The position numbers were made by a program, and so were the translations under genes. Below the pieces are notes generated by a model that searched no databases, had not been told where the DNA came from, and was given only the letters and a program-made list of their open reading frames with translations. Positions 37,175-45,330 of a stretch of DNA of 64,000 nucleotides are shown one piece after another. The stretch's first letter is position 1. Every line of letters begins with the position of its first letter. This DNA comes from Ketogulonicigenium robustum (GTDB lineage Bacteria > Pseudomonadota > Alphaproteobacteria > Rhodobacterales > Rhodobacteraceae): positions 1,478,501-1,542,500 of the forward strand of contig NZ_CP019937.1 of assembly GCF_002117445.1 (NCBI RefSeq), read 5' to 3'.

Positions 37175-37697
37175 TCCAAGCCCCAGTTGTTCCGCTTTTG
37201 TTCTTATTAAGCTCCCATTTTTGGAGAGTCGAGTCCTGCGATGTGGCTGCGACAGCCGTGCAGCGCCAGCGGGTTTCGGCAGCCGGACTGCCCATACCGT
37301 CGGCGATAATGCACAGCCCCGTGGCCTGCCCCTGCTTGGCCGCCAATTGCAAGCGACGCCCCGCTGTCAGGTTCAGCGGGGCGGTCAGTTCCATCACGAC
37401 AAGCCCGAACACACCATCGCGCAAAGCTTCCTCGGCCACGGCAAGGGTTTCGCGCTGCGCCTGCGTCTGCGCAACCAACATCAACGCCGGATCCATGTAG
37501 GGCGCAACGCCGGGGGGGTCGATCATCTCGCTGCGCCAGCCAGCCCGCACCCACAGAACATGCCCCACGCCCGCCTCGGCATCGGAAGCAACGCGGGCAC
37601 TGGCCCCTGCCAGCACGGCAAAGCTACTCGCCAAGGGGCCGCTTACCTCGTGAACGCGGCCCGTCATCAGGGGGAATACATCGTCGAAATGAATCAT
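37116..37697 (-). CDS. imuA: ImuA, RecA-like mutasome accessory protein
   Basis: A 193-residue protein, short like alphaproteobacterial ImuA, with a degenerate RecA-like core (HVLWVRAGWRSEMIDPPGVAPYMDP; DGVFGLVVMELTAPLNLTAGRRLQLAAKQGQATGLCI) and WRCTAVAATS near the end. It is first in imuA-imuB-dnaE2. Start MIHFDDVFPLM at 37697 is preferred; the longer frame reaches into the tandem repeats upstream. No GTTC-N7-GTTC LexA box of the usual alphaproteobacterial type is visible in the remaining upstream sequence. Confidence 0.85.
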   Translation of the reverse strand: MIHFDDVFPLMTGRVHEVSGPLASSFAVLAGASARVASDAEAGVGHVLWVRAGWRSEMIDPPGVAPYMDPALMLVAQTQAQRETLAVAEEALRDGVFGLVVMELTAPLNLTAGRRLQLAAKQGQATGLCIIADGMGSPAAETRWRCTAVAATSQDSTLQKWELNKNKSGTTGAWNVRWSASAHRLVVVSTASE

Positions 37698-37710
37698 AAT
37701 TTGATCAATA

Positions 37711-37740
37711 CACGGCGCAGCACGGCGTAGCACGGCTTGA
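37711..37740. repeat. Three tandem 10-bp repeats in the imuA leader
   Basis: CACGGCGCAG, CACGGCGTAG and CACGGCTTGA follow head to tail 13 bases upstream of the imuA start codon. The 10-base period equals one helical turn. It could be a regulator site, or slippage-prone filler. Confidence 0.5.
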
Positions 37741-37812
37741 TTTGGGCGCAGCCTGTGTGATCCGCGCATTACCCAGCCGCCCCAGAAGTTCGCTCGTTAG
37801 TAACGAGAGTGC

Positions 37813-38562
37813 TTAGGGTTGATAGTTGTAGGCTTCGGATTGGACAAGCGCGGCGGGCGGGTTGTCATCAAGTAGCTCGCGCGTCCGACGCGCTTCTGGT
37901 GGGGTCTGGGTGCCCAGTGAAGAATGCGGGCTGACATGGTTGTATTCGTAGCGCCATAGAGCCAGCTTGCGGCGGGCTTCGGCCAAGCTTGCATAGGCCC
38001 GGAGATAGACTTCCTCGTGTTTGATGGTCCGCCAGAGGCGTTCAACGACGAGGTTGTCGCGCCATGCCCCGTGGCCATCCATGCTGATCTTGATTTCCCG
38101 GGCGTCCAGCACCTTGATGAAGTCTGTCGAAGTGAACTGGCTGCCGTGGTCCGTATTGAAGATCTCGGGCGTGCGGTATCGCGCCAGCGCCTCTTCCACA
38201 GCTTCTATGCAAAAATCGGCCTCCAGCGTGATCGACGCCCGTCATGCCAGGACGCGCCGTGTGAGCCAGTCCAGCACGGGCGCGAGGTAGATGAACCCAC
38301 GCGCCATCGGAATGTAGGTTCCATCCATTGTCCAGACCTGATTGGGCCGGGTGATGGGCAGCTTCCTGAGCAGATAGGGGTAGCTCTTGTGCCCCGGCGC
38401 CGGCTTCTCAGCGATCTTCTTCATTTCCAACCGGATATCCGGGTTATCGGGCGGTCTCTCCCGCCGCACGGTCTTCGGGTCGCCACCGATCAGGACGCAG
38501 GCCCGGCGCTGAGAGATCGGATGACCCCTCATCGCCCGCAGCACCGCGTCCCGCCGTTGCAT
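37813..38562 (-). pseudogene. Hybrid IS3-family OrfB with internal stop
   Basis: The first 52 codons match the OrfB of the 60.1-kb element; the rest is an rve integrase domain of another IS3 group (QVWTMDGTYIPMARG; FNTDHGSQFTS; NLVVERLWRTIKHEEVY), including the DDE residues. The HTH_21 region is lost at the join. An in-frame TGA at 38242-38244 replaces the tryptophan of VLAW, and the same frame then continues to 37813. The product cannot be made as one chain. Confidence 0.8.
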
Positions 38563-38834
38563 CGGCGTCGTCTGGGCTTTCCCAGAAGATCCTTCAGAGC
38601 CACACTATCGAGCATGACATCTGCCACAAGGCGCTTCAGCTTGGCGTGCTCGGCCTCGAGCTGTTTGAGGCGATTGGCATCTGACAGGTCCATCCCGCCA
38701 TACTTGGCCTTCAGCTTGTAGAAGGTCGCGGGGCTCAACCCGTGCTTCCGGCACAACTCTGAGGTCGGCAAACCTGCCTCCTGCTCTTTGATCATCCCGA
38801 TGATTTGCGCCTCGGCAAAACGGCTCTTTCGCAT
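38529..38834 (-). CDS. IS3-family transposase OrfA
   Basis: A 101-residue DNA-binding OrfA with the IS3-type helix-turn-helix (AEAQIIGMIKEQEAGLPTSELCRKHGLSPATFYKLKAKYGGM) and a leucine-zipper-like segment (LKQLEAEHAKLKRLV). An AGGAGCAGAC leader precedes the ATG. It is nearly the same as the OrfA at 60182. It overlaps orfB, as usual for frameshift-coupled IS3 genes. Intact, but the element lacks a functional OrfB. Confidence 0.85.
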   Translation of the reverse strand: MRKSRFAEAQIIGMIKEQEAGLPTSELCRKHGLSPATFYKLKAKYGGMDLSDANRLKQLEAEHAKLKRLVADVMLDSVALKDLLGKPRRRRCNGGTRCCGR

Positions 38835-38904
38835 GTCGTCTGCTCCTTTTCAGGTTGGGCAGACTCTACATCACAGCGAGGGAACGACCGGTGGGCAGGT
38901 CAGC

Positions 38905-39040
38905 AAACATCAAAACTTCTGCGACAGGTTTTGGGTTAGCTTGTCCGGCATTATTCTAGCTTTGAGCCTTGGCGCGGACATGATGTCTGTGCATCAAAAT
39001 ACCTCCGTTTTAGGGGAGGTTGATCAAAGTGTAGGATTTG
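38905..39040 (+). pseudogene. C-terminal remnant of a large serine recombinase (copy 1)
   Basis: Reading GIILALSLGADMMS matches the last conserved stretch of the recombinase remnants at 41.9 kb (EILALSLGVDLVS) and 50.3 kb (GILALSLNADRLS). It is cut off on the left by the IS end at 38902 and runs straight into the tRNA-fMet-like repeat at 39041. Only about 40 codons survive. Confidence 0.6.
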
Positions 39041-39054
39041 TTGGTTGCGGGGGC
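39041..39054. other. Putative attachment site, copy of tRNA-fMet 3' end
   Basis: TTGGTTGCGGGGGC is an exact 14-base match to 62875-62888, which is the 3' end of tRNA-fMet including CCA. It directly follows a recombinase C-terminal remnant, the arrangement expected at a former integration junction. Confidence 0.65.
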
Positions 39055-39198
39055 GCGCTTCCAGAAGTTCTTGCCTTTGCACCAAGCCGAGTGGCACGAT
39101 CCAGAATCCTTTGCGGCATAGGACATTCCTGCATGTGCTGCGCCCCGCAAATCGGGACGAAGCGCTGAGCGCAGATAGATCGCGAGGCCATCGACCGG

Positions 39199-41443
39199 TC
39201 ATCCAAAGCGCTGCTTGCAATACTCCGGGATCGAGGCCCCCTGTAGCTCTTGGGTCGCGGCGCCGCCCCGGACATAGAAGCGCTGAGAGCCGCCATCCTT
39301 GACGAAGGCGGCTTTTGGCCCCTTGTCGCAGCGCACAGCCAAGACGCGCCCCCCCCTCCTCGTCCTCGAAGTGGTAATGCACATAGGGCATAAAGACCTC
39401 GCCCACCCGATCCTTCATCAAGTTCACCAGATGCAGGCCCATCTTGTCCTCGTTCAGAAATCCATCAGCCTCCAGCCCCTGGATCTCGCCATTGTCGGAC
39501 ACGCCGATCAAGAGCGTGCCGCCCTTGGCATTAAGAAAACCCGTGATGGTTTTCAGAACTGCAAGCTGCATCTTGTCGTCGTGCTTGCCGGTATGGAGAT
39601 TGGTACGCAGGGTGGATTTGAACTCGATTGCATCGCCCTCGCCAGCGGCGATCAGTTCGGTCACATCGACCGGAGCAACCGAGACCAGCCGGGACTTGCC
39701 CGACAGATCCTCCCAGGCTCGACGGATGACCTTCGCCATGCGCATCCGGCGCTCGACCAAGAAGGATTGGTAGTCCATCTCCCACCACAGCGGCGGCATG
39801 GCATGCCAGAAATACATCCGTTCGCGCTCCTCTGCCGAGAGGGCGCTGTCCAGGGCGCGGACATATTCCGCAGGAGACTGCTTGCCTATCTTGATGTTCT
39901 GGGGCCATTCGACCGAGGCGAAGTTCGCGATCTGGTTGATCTGCTTGATGTCCTTCTGGCCGATCTCCTCGAGATAGCCCCGCGGGAACAGGTGGTGTCG
40001 TTCCAGCACCGACTTCGCCCCCTTGACCGCCGGATCTACCAGCGCCGCGATCTTGAACGGGCTGTAGAGAGCCACCGCATCCAGTCGGATCAGCGCGGCA
40101 TTGTAGGCGAAGAGCGCAGGGCTCCGGGCGGCCGAGGTTGCAAGCTGGCTGGGCAGGTTGATCGTCCAGTAGTCGTCGGTCAGCGCCAAACCCATCAGCT
40201 CGCGTAGCTTGGCTAGGTATTCTTCTGCCGTTTTCAGGTCACGAAGTGATGCAAGATCAGAATCGAACCGGCCTTCGGGACCGAAGGAATACCGCCCAGT
40301 TAGCGCAGCCATGAAATAATATTCGGCGATTACCTGTCGCATGACATCGCGCGGGACAGCGAAGTGCTCAATGCCAATCAGGTACAGCACATAAGAATAG
40401 ATGACCACAGTTTCGGAACTGACCATCTTCTCGCCGCGATATCCGGCAAGGGTCAGGGCAGACAGGAAATGGTGCCAATTCGCCAGATTGAGTGCCGTCT
40501 TCTGCCCCCGCTGCATCCGGGCGAATTGCTCATCGCGCTTCTCGGGACTGTCCAATCCGGTCTTGGGGTCGCGGCCGCGAAGCGCATTGTAGACGGCTTC
40601 CAGCCGCGCTCGCTTCAACGACAACCCCACGGTGACCCGCAGCATCTGGTCCGGCGAAGGCTTGATGAAGTGATTGTATGGCGAGGCCTGACCATCGGCC
40701 GGTTTCGTGGCCAACCTGGCAAAGCTTTCCAACTCCGCCCGTCCCTCATCCCAGAACACTGACATCAAAGTCATGATGAAATCGGACTGGTTCAGCTTCT
40801 TGCCGGAGCCGTTGATGCGGACGAAGACCTCGGCGATCGTTTCGGGTCCTACCGAGGCGGAAAGGGTCAGCGCGGTGAACTGATAATGCGGCAGGTTAAA
40901 AAGGCGCCCGATAGAGTCTTCAATTTGATCCTCCTCCTCCCGGCTCAACTCACGTGTCGCAGTGAGTTCTTTGAGAAATGACTTGGTGAAGGAAATCAGT
41001 TTCGTTTCTTTCCGCCACAGGATTGAGATGTCGGGGATATAGGCCTTGTCCTTCGTGGTGGTCGCATCCGGAACGTCGAACCGCTCGGTCAGCGGATTGA
41101 AGGCTATGCGGATCGGACCTTTCGAGAAGTCAGCTCGGATGACCTCCGCGCCCTTGATCACCGCGTAGAGTGAAGTCAGCCGCTGCTGGCCATCCACGAT
41201 CGCCATCTTCGCAGGCGGCCGGTCAGTCTTGGTGCCGATCACTTTGAGCGACCCGTCCGCGCCCGCGTCCCAGAACAGCAGGAAACCCGCTGGATACCCC
41301 CGGTAGAGGGAGTCGAACAGGTTGCGCACATTGACGTTCGGCCAGACGAACGGCCGCTGCAGTTCGGGCAAGCCGATCTTGGCCAAGTCGATGTCTTCGA
41401 TAAGGGCGGAGATCGGATAATTTGTCGTTGTGAAAAGCGTCAA
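39199..41443 (-). pseudogene. DUF262/HNH/AlbA_2 defence-type protein, frameshifted at a G8 tract (possibly phase-variable)
   Basis: N-terminal DUF262 (ParB/Srx-like, GmrS/SspE type): LPELQRPFVWPNVNVRNLFD, then IVDGQQRLTSLYA near residue 83. A helical middle precedes an HNH-like segment LERHHLFPRGYL with INQIANFASVEWPQN (about 480-515), then an AlbA_2/Schlafen-type domain from about residue 600 (GEGDAIEFKS, NAKGGTLLIGVSDNGEI). At 39349-39356 a run of eight G (coding strand) shifts the frame; with seven G the family ending RVLAVRCDKGPKAAF...YVRGGAATQELQG continues to the stop at 39199, giving 747 residues. As read, the frame runs on to 38951. The best start is TTG 41443, after GGGAG. No ATG start is convincing. 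Confidence 0.75.
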
Positions 41444-41627
41444 CTCAAGCAGCTCCCATCTATTGCTCAGACCATGCCACCTGTCCGGTGAAAGGGAAAG
41501 GCCTACAGCACCTGACCTACGAGAGATGACGCCTGGACAGCGGATGGATCTCGGTCGGCCATCCTCGCCGCGTGAACTGTGCATTCTCCACGTTCTGCTC
41601 GCCACCTACCTGTCTAAGCAGTTGTTC

Positions 41628-41993
41628 GGGACTCCGGCCAGCCGGATCAACGCGAAGCTGGTGCAGCTCGAAGCCCGGCAAACCCAACTCGAGACTGAGC
41701 TGGCCACTGCCCCTGCCCCAGGTGCGACCATCCGGATCCATCCCAAGATGACGGATAACTGGCAGGAATGGATTAAAACGCTGATCGCCAGCCTGAGCAC
41801 ACCGAACCACGAGGGCGAGGCGCGTGATTCAATCCAGGACCTGATCGAAAAGATTGTGGCGACACCTGTGCCGACGAAGGGCAAGCGGATGAAGCTGGAC
41901 CTAGTTCTTCTCGGCGACCTGGCAGAGATTTTGGCCCTGAGCCTTGGTGTGGACCTGGTATCCGGACAGCAAAAAACATTCCTATTACAGTAG
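41628..41993 (+). pseudogene. C-terminal remnant of a large serine recombinase (copy 2)
   Basis: Coiled-coil and tail of a phage-type serine recombinase: RINAKLVQLEARQTQLETEL, IRIHPKMTDNWQEWIKTLI, ARDSIQDLIEKIVATPVP, LLGDLAEILALSLGVD, ending at a normal stop. The catalytic serine domain is absent, and the preceding 180 bases have no recognisable gene. It ends six bases before the IS5 element at 41999. Confidence 0.75.
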
Positions 41994-41998
41994 GTTTC

Positions 41999-43049
41999 GG
42001 ATCTTTTTCACAAATCCCGTGAGGGATTCATCTTTTGAATCCAGCATGGTAGCTGGGATGCATGAGGAGACCTACACCTCCAACATATATGGCCAAGAAC
42101 TGACCAGCCTATAACGACGCGATCAAGCGCCTGGGTTCGCGGCCAATCTGGTTCGACCCTGAGATGATCTGGGATGGCGCACCGACAAGCAGGCGTGGCC
42201 GCCATCAGAACTACAGCGACGCCGCCATACAGACGTGCCTCTCGATGAAGTTGCTGTTCGGGATGGCGCTCCGGCAGACAACCGGGTTCATCGAAAGTTT
42301 GCCGCGACTGGTTGGTCTCGACTGGACGGTGCCCAACTTCAGCACGTTGTCGCGCCGCCAGAAGACGCTTTCCGTAAATATCCCGTATCGCAGTTCCAAG
42401 GGTCCGTTGCACCTGCTGATCGACAGCACCGGCATCAAAGTCGAGGGCAAAGGCGAATGGCACGCCCGCAAGCATGGTAGCCCGAAACGTCGGGTCTGGC
42501 GCAAGATCCACCTCGGGATTGACGAGGAAACGCTGCAGATTCGGGCTGTTGGAATCACTGGGAGCCACATTGGCGGTGCGCCAGTTTTGCCCGGCCTGCT
42601 CGGACAGATCTCGGCGGACCAGGAAATCGGCAGCGTCACAGCAGACTGGACCTAAGACACACGCAAATGCCACGATGCCATCGCTGACCTTGGCGCCCAC
42701 GCCGTCATGCCGCCTCGCAAAAACGCCAAGCCATGGAAGACCGTCACCACGTGGCGCAGTCGCCCGAAACGAAGCCCTGCGCGCATCAAAATACCTCGGC
42801 CGTGCCCTGTAGCGACGATGGAGCGAATACGACCGCCGAAGCCGCGTCGAAACGAAGATGCATTGTGTCAAACTGCTGGGCCAGCGGCTCATGACGCGGG
42901 ACTTCGACCGACAGGTCGCCGAGCTCCAGGTCCGCATCGCCGTCCTGAACGGCCACACCGCGCTCGGCATACCCGTCACCGACGCTGTGGGATAATTTCG
43001 TCCGGGGAAAGGGGAACCTCGCCGCTCAGCCGATTTGTGCAACACAGCC
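41999..43049 (+). mobile_element. Decayed IS5-family element
   Basis: About 1.05 kb with the right terminal repeat GATTTGTGCAACACAGCC (43032-43049) and a degraded left repeat at 41999 (GG...CACAAATC). It encloses one IS5-type transposase with several stops. No clear target duplication. It lies between a recombinase remnant and the tctD promoter region. Confidence 0.75.
42089..42995 (+). pseudogene. IS5-family transposase, multiply inactivated
   Basis: DDE transposase read as MAKN, then a TGA (42101), YNDAIKRLGSRPIWFD, YSDAAIQTCLSMKLLFGMALRQTTGF, LLIDSTGIKVEGKGEW, IHLGIDEETLQIRAV, then TAA at 42653 before DTRKCHDAIA. A frameshift follows near 42748 (VARNEALRASKYLGRAL), then a TAG, then RRWSEYDRRSRVETKMHCVKLL to the end. 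At least three stops and one frameshift make it non-functional. Confidence 0.85.
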
Positions 43050-43132
43050 CCAGCTTACAGTAATCGACTCCGCACCACATGAGTCGACGCATTGACCGAG
43101 ACCGCGATACCACAACATTGAAAGCACTTGCC

Positions 43133-43169
43133 GTCACCTTGACCCGCGCATCTCGATCTGCGAGGTGAC
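43133..43169. promoter_or_regulatory. Inverted repeat upstream of tctD
   Basis: GTCACCT (43133-43139) and AGGTGAC (43163-43169) are perfect inverted arms with 30 bases between arm starts, about 45 bases ahead of the tctD ATG. It could be an autoregulatory site for the response regulator or part of a leader hairpin. Confidence 0.4.
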
Positions 43170-43211
43170 CAACACACATACTGATCGCCGCAATGATGCG
43201 AAGGGTCAAAG

Positions 43212-43883
43212 ATGCGCTGTCTGCTGGCCGAAGATGATGAACAGTTGGCCGAATGGCTAGTCAAGGCGCTGCTTACCCAGGGCGTCCTTGCCGATTGGGA
43301 AGAGCGCGGCCTGCTCGCGGTCAACCGTGTTCTGCACGACGACTACGACGCGCTGCTGCTAGACTTGGGCCTTCCAGATATTGACGGCAGTGAGGTACTG
43401 CGCCGTATTCGCGCCGCGGGCTCCACTTTGCCCGTCATCATCCTGACGGCCCGCGATGATCTGGCCGAACGCGTCAGTCTGCTGCATATCGGCGCCGATG
43501 ATTTCATGATGAAGCCCTTTGCCGTGGCCGAGCTTGAGGCCCGGTTATCCGCCCTGCTGCGTCGCCGCGCGGGCCATGCGCAGGGGATTTTCCGCTGCGG
43601 CAGCCTGACCTATCACCAGCACGGCCAAAGGTTCGAACTGGCCGGCGCGCCGCTGCATCTGTCGCCCCGCGAACATGCGCTGTTGCGCCTGCTGATCCAG
43701 CGCGCGGGCGATCCGTTGTCAAAGGCGCAGATCCTGTCCCGACTAGTGGGCGATGATAAAGACCTGAACCCCGAAGCGGTCGAAGTCATGGTCTATCGGC
43801 TGCGCCGCAAGTTGCAGGCAAGCGACACCTCCATCCAGACCATCCGCGGCCTAGGTTATGTACTAGAGGCTGCCAATGGCTAG
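43212..43883 (+). CDS. tctD: OmpR-family response regulator, TctD-like
   Basis: A 223-residue regulator. The receiver domain has the acid cluster EDDEQ (about 7-11), the phospho-acceptor in LLLDLGLPDIDGSEVL and K in MMKPF. The C-terminal OmpR/PhoB winged helix contains LSPREHALLRLL and EVMVYRLRRKL. The closest recognisable type is TctD/QseB. Translation starts after AAGGGTC and the stop overlaps the kinase gene by eight bases. It heads a run with a TctE kinase, a TctC-like protein and fecBCDE, so iron/citrate control is inferred. Confidence 0.9.
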   Translation: MRCLLAEDDEQLAEWLVKALLTQGVLADWEERGLLAVNRVLHDDYDALLLDLGLPDIDGSEVLRRIRAAGSTLPVIILTARDDLAERVSLLHIGADDFMMKPFAVAELEARLSALLRRRAGHAQGIFRCGSLTYHQHGQRFELAGAPLHLSPREHALLRLLIQRAGDPLSKAQILSRLVGDDKDLNPEAVEVMVYRLRRKLQASDTSIQTIRGLGYVLEAANG

Positions 43884-45273
43884 GCCCCACAGCCTGCGCC
43901 TTGCGCTTGCGCTGTGGATGTTGCCGCTGAGCCTGTTCGCGTTCCTTTCCTCGCTTTGGGTCACGCATTCCAATATCGGCGCGCTGGCCGATAGCGCTTA
44001 TGACCGCTCGCTGGCGGGCGCCGTGCGCGCGATCGAGGAGAACATCTCGACCACCAACGGCGGGCTGGGGGTGCAACTGCCCTATACGCTGCTGGCGACA
44101 CTGCAGGCGGCATCGACCAGCGTGATCTATGTGCGGGTCAGCACCGATGACAAGCTGGTGCAGATTGGCGACATTGGCCTACCACCGCCGCCCGCGGTGG
44201 GCGTCGACCAGCCCAGTTTCTTCACCACCACCTATCTTGGCAAAGAGCTGCGCGGGGCTGCCCTGCGCGTGCCGTTAGAGCAGCCGCTTTATGGGGCCGC
44301 CGCGCCGCAATCGCTGATCGTCGAGGTGGCCGAAACCACCGAATCACGCGCGCTTTTCCTGCGGCGCGTCGCGGATGTTGCATTCCTGCGCGATGTGGCA
44401 ATTAGCCTGATCGGCCTTGCCCTACTGGTTATCGGCATCGGCGTATCCCTGCGGCCACTGACGCGATTGAAAGAGATGTTCGACCATCGTGCGCCCAACG
44501 ACCTATCACCGATCCCGACCCGCAACATCCCAACCGAAGCCGGTCCCCTGATCGACAGCTTCAACACTTTGTTGCAGCGGTATGCCGATCAATACGCGGC
44601 GCAGCGGCGGTTTCTGGACGATGCCTCGCATCAATTACGCACGCCGATCAGTGTCCTGCAGCTACAGATGGATTACGCGCTCAGCGCCCCCTCGCCCGAG
44701 GCGCAGCGCGAGGCGATTGTCGCCATGCGTCCGGTGATCGAACGGGCCACGCGAATGACACGGCAATTGCTGACGCTGGCACGGGCCGAAAACCTGTCCG
44801 CGACCCATGTGCAAAATTGGAACCAGATCGACCTGACCACCCTTTTACCCGAGGTTTTACGCCTGCATTTGGCCCCCGCGCGGCAGGTGGGCGTGCGTCT
44901 GGATTTGGACCTGCCGGATGCCCCCGTGATGATCGCCGGCGACGACACCCTGATTTTTGAGGGGCTAAGCAACCTTTTGGAGAATGCGATCCGTCATAGC
45001 CCAGCGGGCGCGACGGTCGCTGTGACACTGTTGAAACAGCCACTGCCCGCCATTACGATCCGCGATCACGGCCTCGGCGCGCCCGCACAGATCCTGTCCC
45101 ACTTGGGCACGCCATTTTTGACGATCCGAAACGACCGCAGTTCGTCCGGCACGGGCCTTGGTCTGTCGCTTGCGCAGGCCGTGGCGCGCGCCCATGGCGG
45201 CGATCTGGTCGCAGAAAATCCGACAGACGGCGGATTTCAGATTACCATGCGGTTTGCGGACGCCCATTCCTGA
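43876..45273 (+). CDS. tctE: Sensor histidine kinase, TctE-like (2CSK_N domain)
   Basis: A 465-residue inner-membrane kinase. TM1 at about 10-30 and TM2 at about 175-197 enclose a periplasmic 2CSK_N domain (AYDRSLAGAVRAIEENISTTNGG), the hallmark of TctE-type citrate sensors. Then come a HAMP-like linker, HisKA with the phospho-histidine in DASHQLRTPISVLQ, and HATPase boxes NLLENAIRHSPAG, DHGLGAP and GTGLGLSLAQAVARAHGG. Pairs with the preceding regulator. Confidence 0.92.
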   Translation: MARPHSLRLALALWMLPLSLFAFLSSLWVTHSNIGALADSAYDRSLAGAVRAIEENISTTNGGLGVQLPYTLLATLQAASTSVIYVRVSTDDKLVQIGDIGLPPPPAVGVDQPSFFTTTYLGKELRGAALRVPLEQPLYGAAAPQSLIVEVAETTESRALFLRRVADVAFLRDVAISLIGLALLVIGIGVSLRPLTRLKEMFDHRAPNDLSPIPTRNIPTEAGPLIDSFNTLLQRYADQYAAQRRFLDDASHQLRTPISVLQLQMDYALSAPSPEAQREAIVAMRPVIERATRMTRQLLTLARAENLSATHVQNWNQIDLTTLLPEVLRLHLAPARQVGVRLDLDLPDAPVMIAGDDTLIFEGLSNLLENAIRHSPAGATVAVTLLKQPLPAITIRDHGLGAPAQILSHLGTPFLTIRNDRSSSGTGLGLSLAQAVARAHGGDLVAENPTDGGFQITMRFADAHS

Positions 45274-45330
45274 TTAATTCCGTCAATTGAAAGGGAACTG
45301 ACAGGTTCGATCTGCTAAAGAGCAACCAAT

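Larger units (their letters stand above)
37813..38902 (-). mobile_element. Chimeric, decayed IS3-family element
   Basis: The right-hand part, from TGACCTGCCC (outer end at 38902), is the same IS type as the copy at 60114: matching terminal sequence, leader ATGTAGAGTCTGC and orfA. After about codon 52 of orfB (near 38406) the sequence switches to a different IS3 subgroup (KPAPGHKSYPYLLR onward). The left terminal repeat of the first element is missing and no target duplication is visible. The left boundary is uncertain; the palindrome CTCGTTA-G-TAACGAG at 37793-37807 lies just outside. Confidence 0.75.

Noticed and set aside
37711..37740. Start of a CRISPR-like array
   Set aside because: Three 10-base tandem units without spacers are not a CRISPR. 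No repeat-spacer array was seen anywhere in the window.
37789..37801. GTTCGCTCGTTAG as a LexA box before imuA
   Set aside because: The second half is not GTTC, so it does not fit GTTC-N7-GTTC.
38951..39198. C-terminal ~80 residues of the 884-codon DUF262 frame
   Set aside because: After the G8 tract the frame leaves the AlbA_2 family sequence and reads antisense through the attachment site and recombinase scar; it is frameshift read-through.
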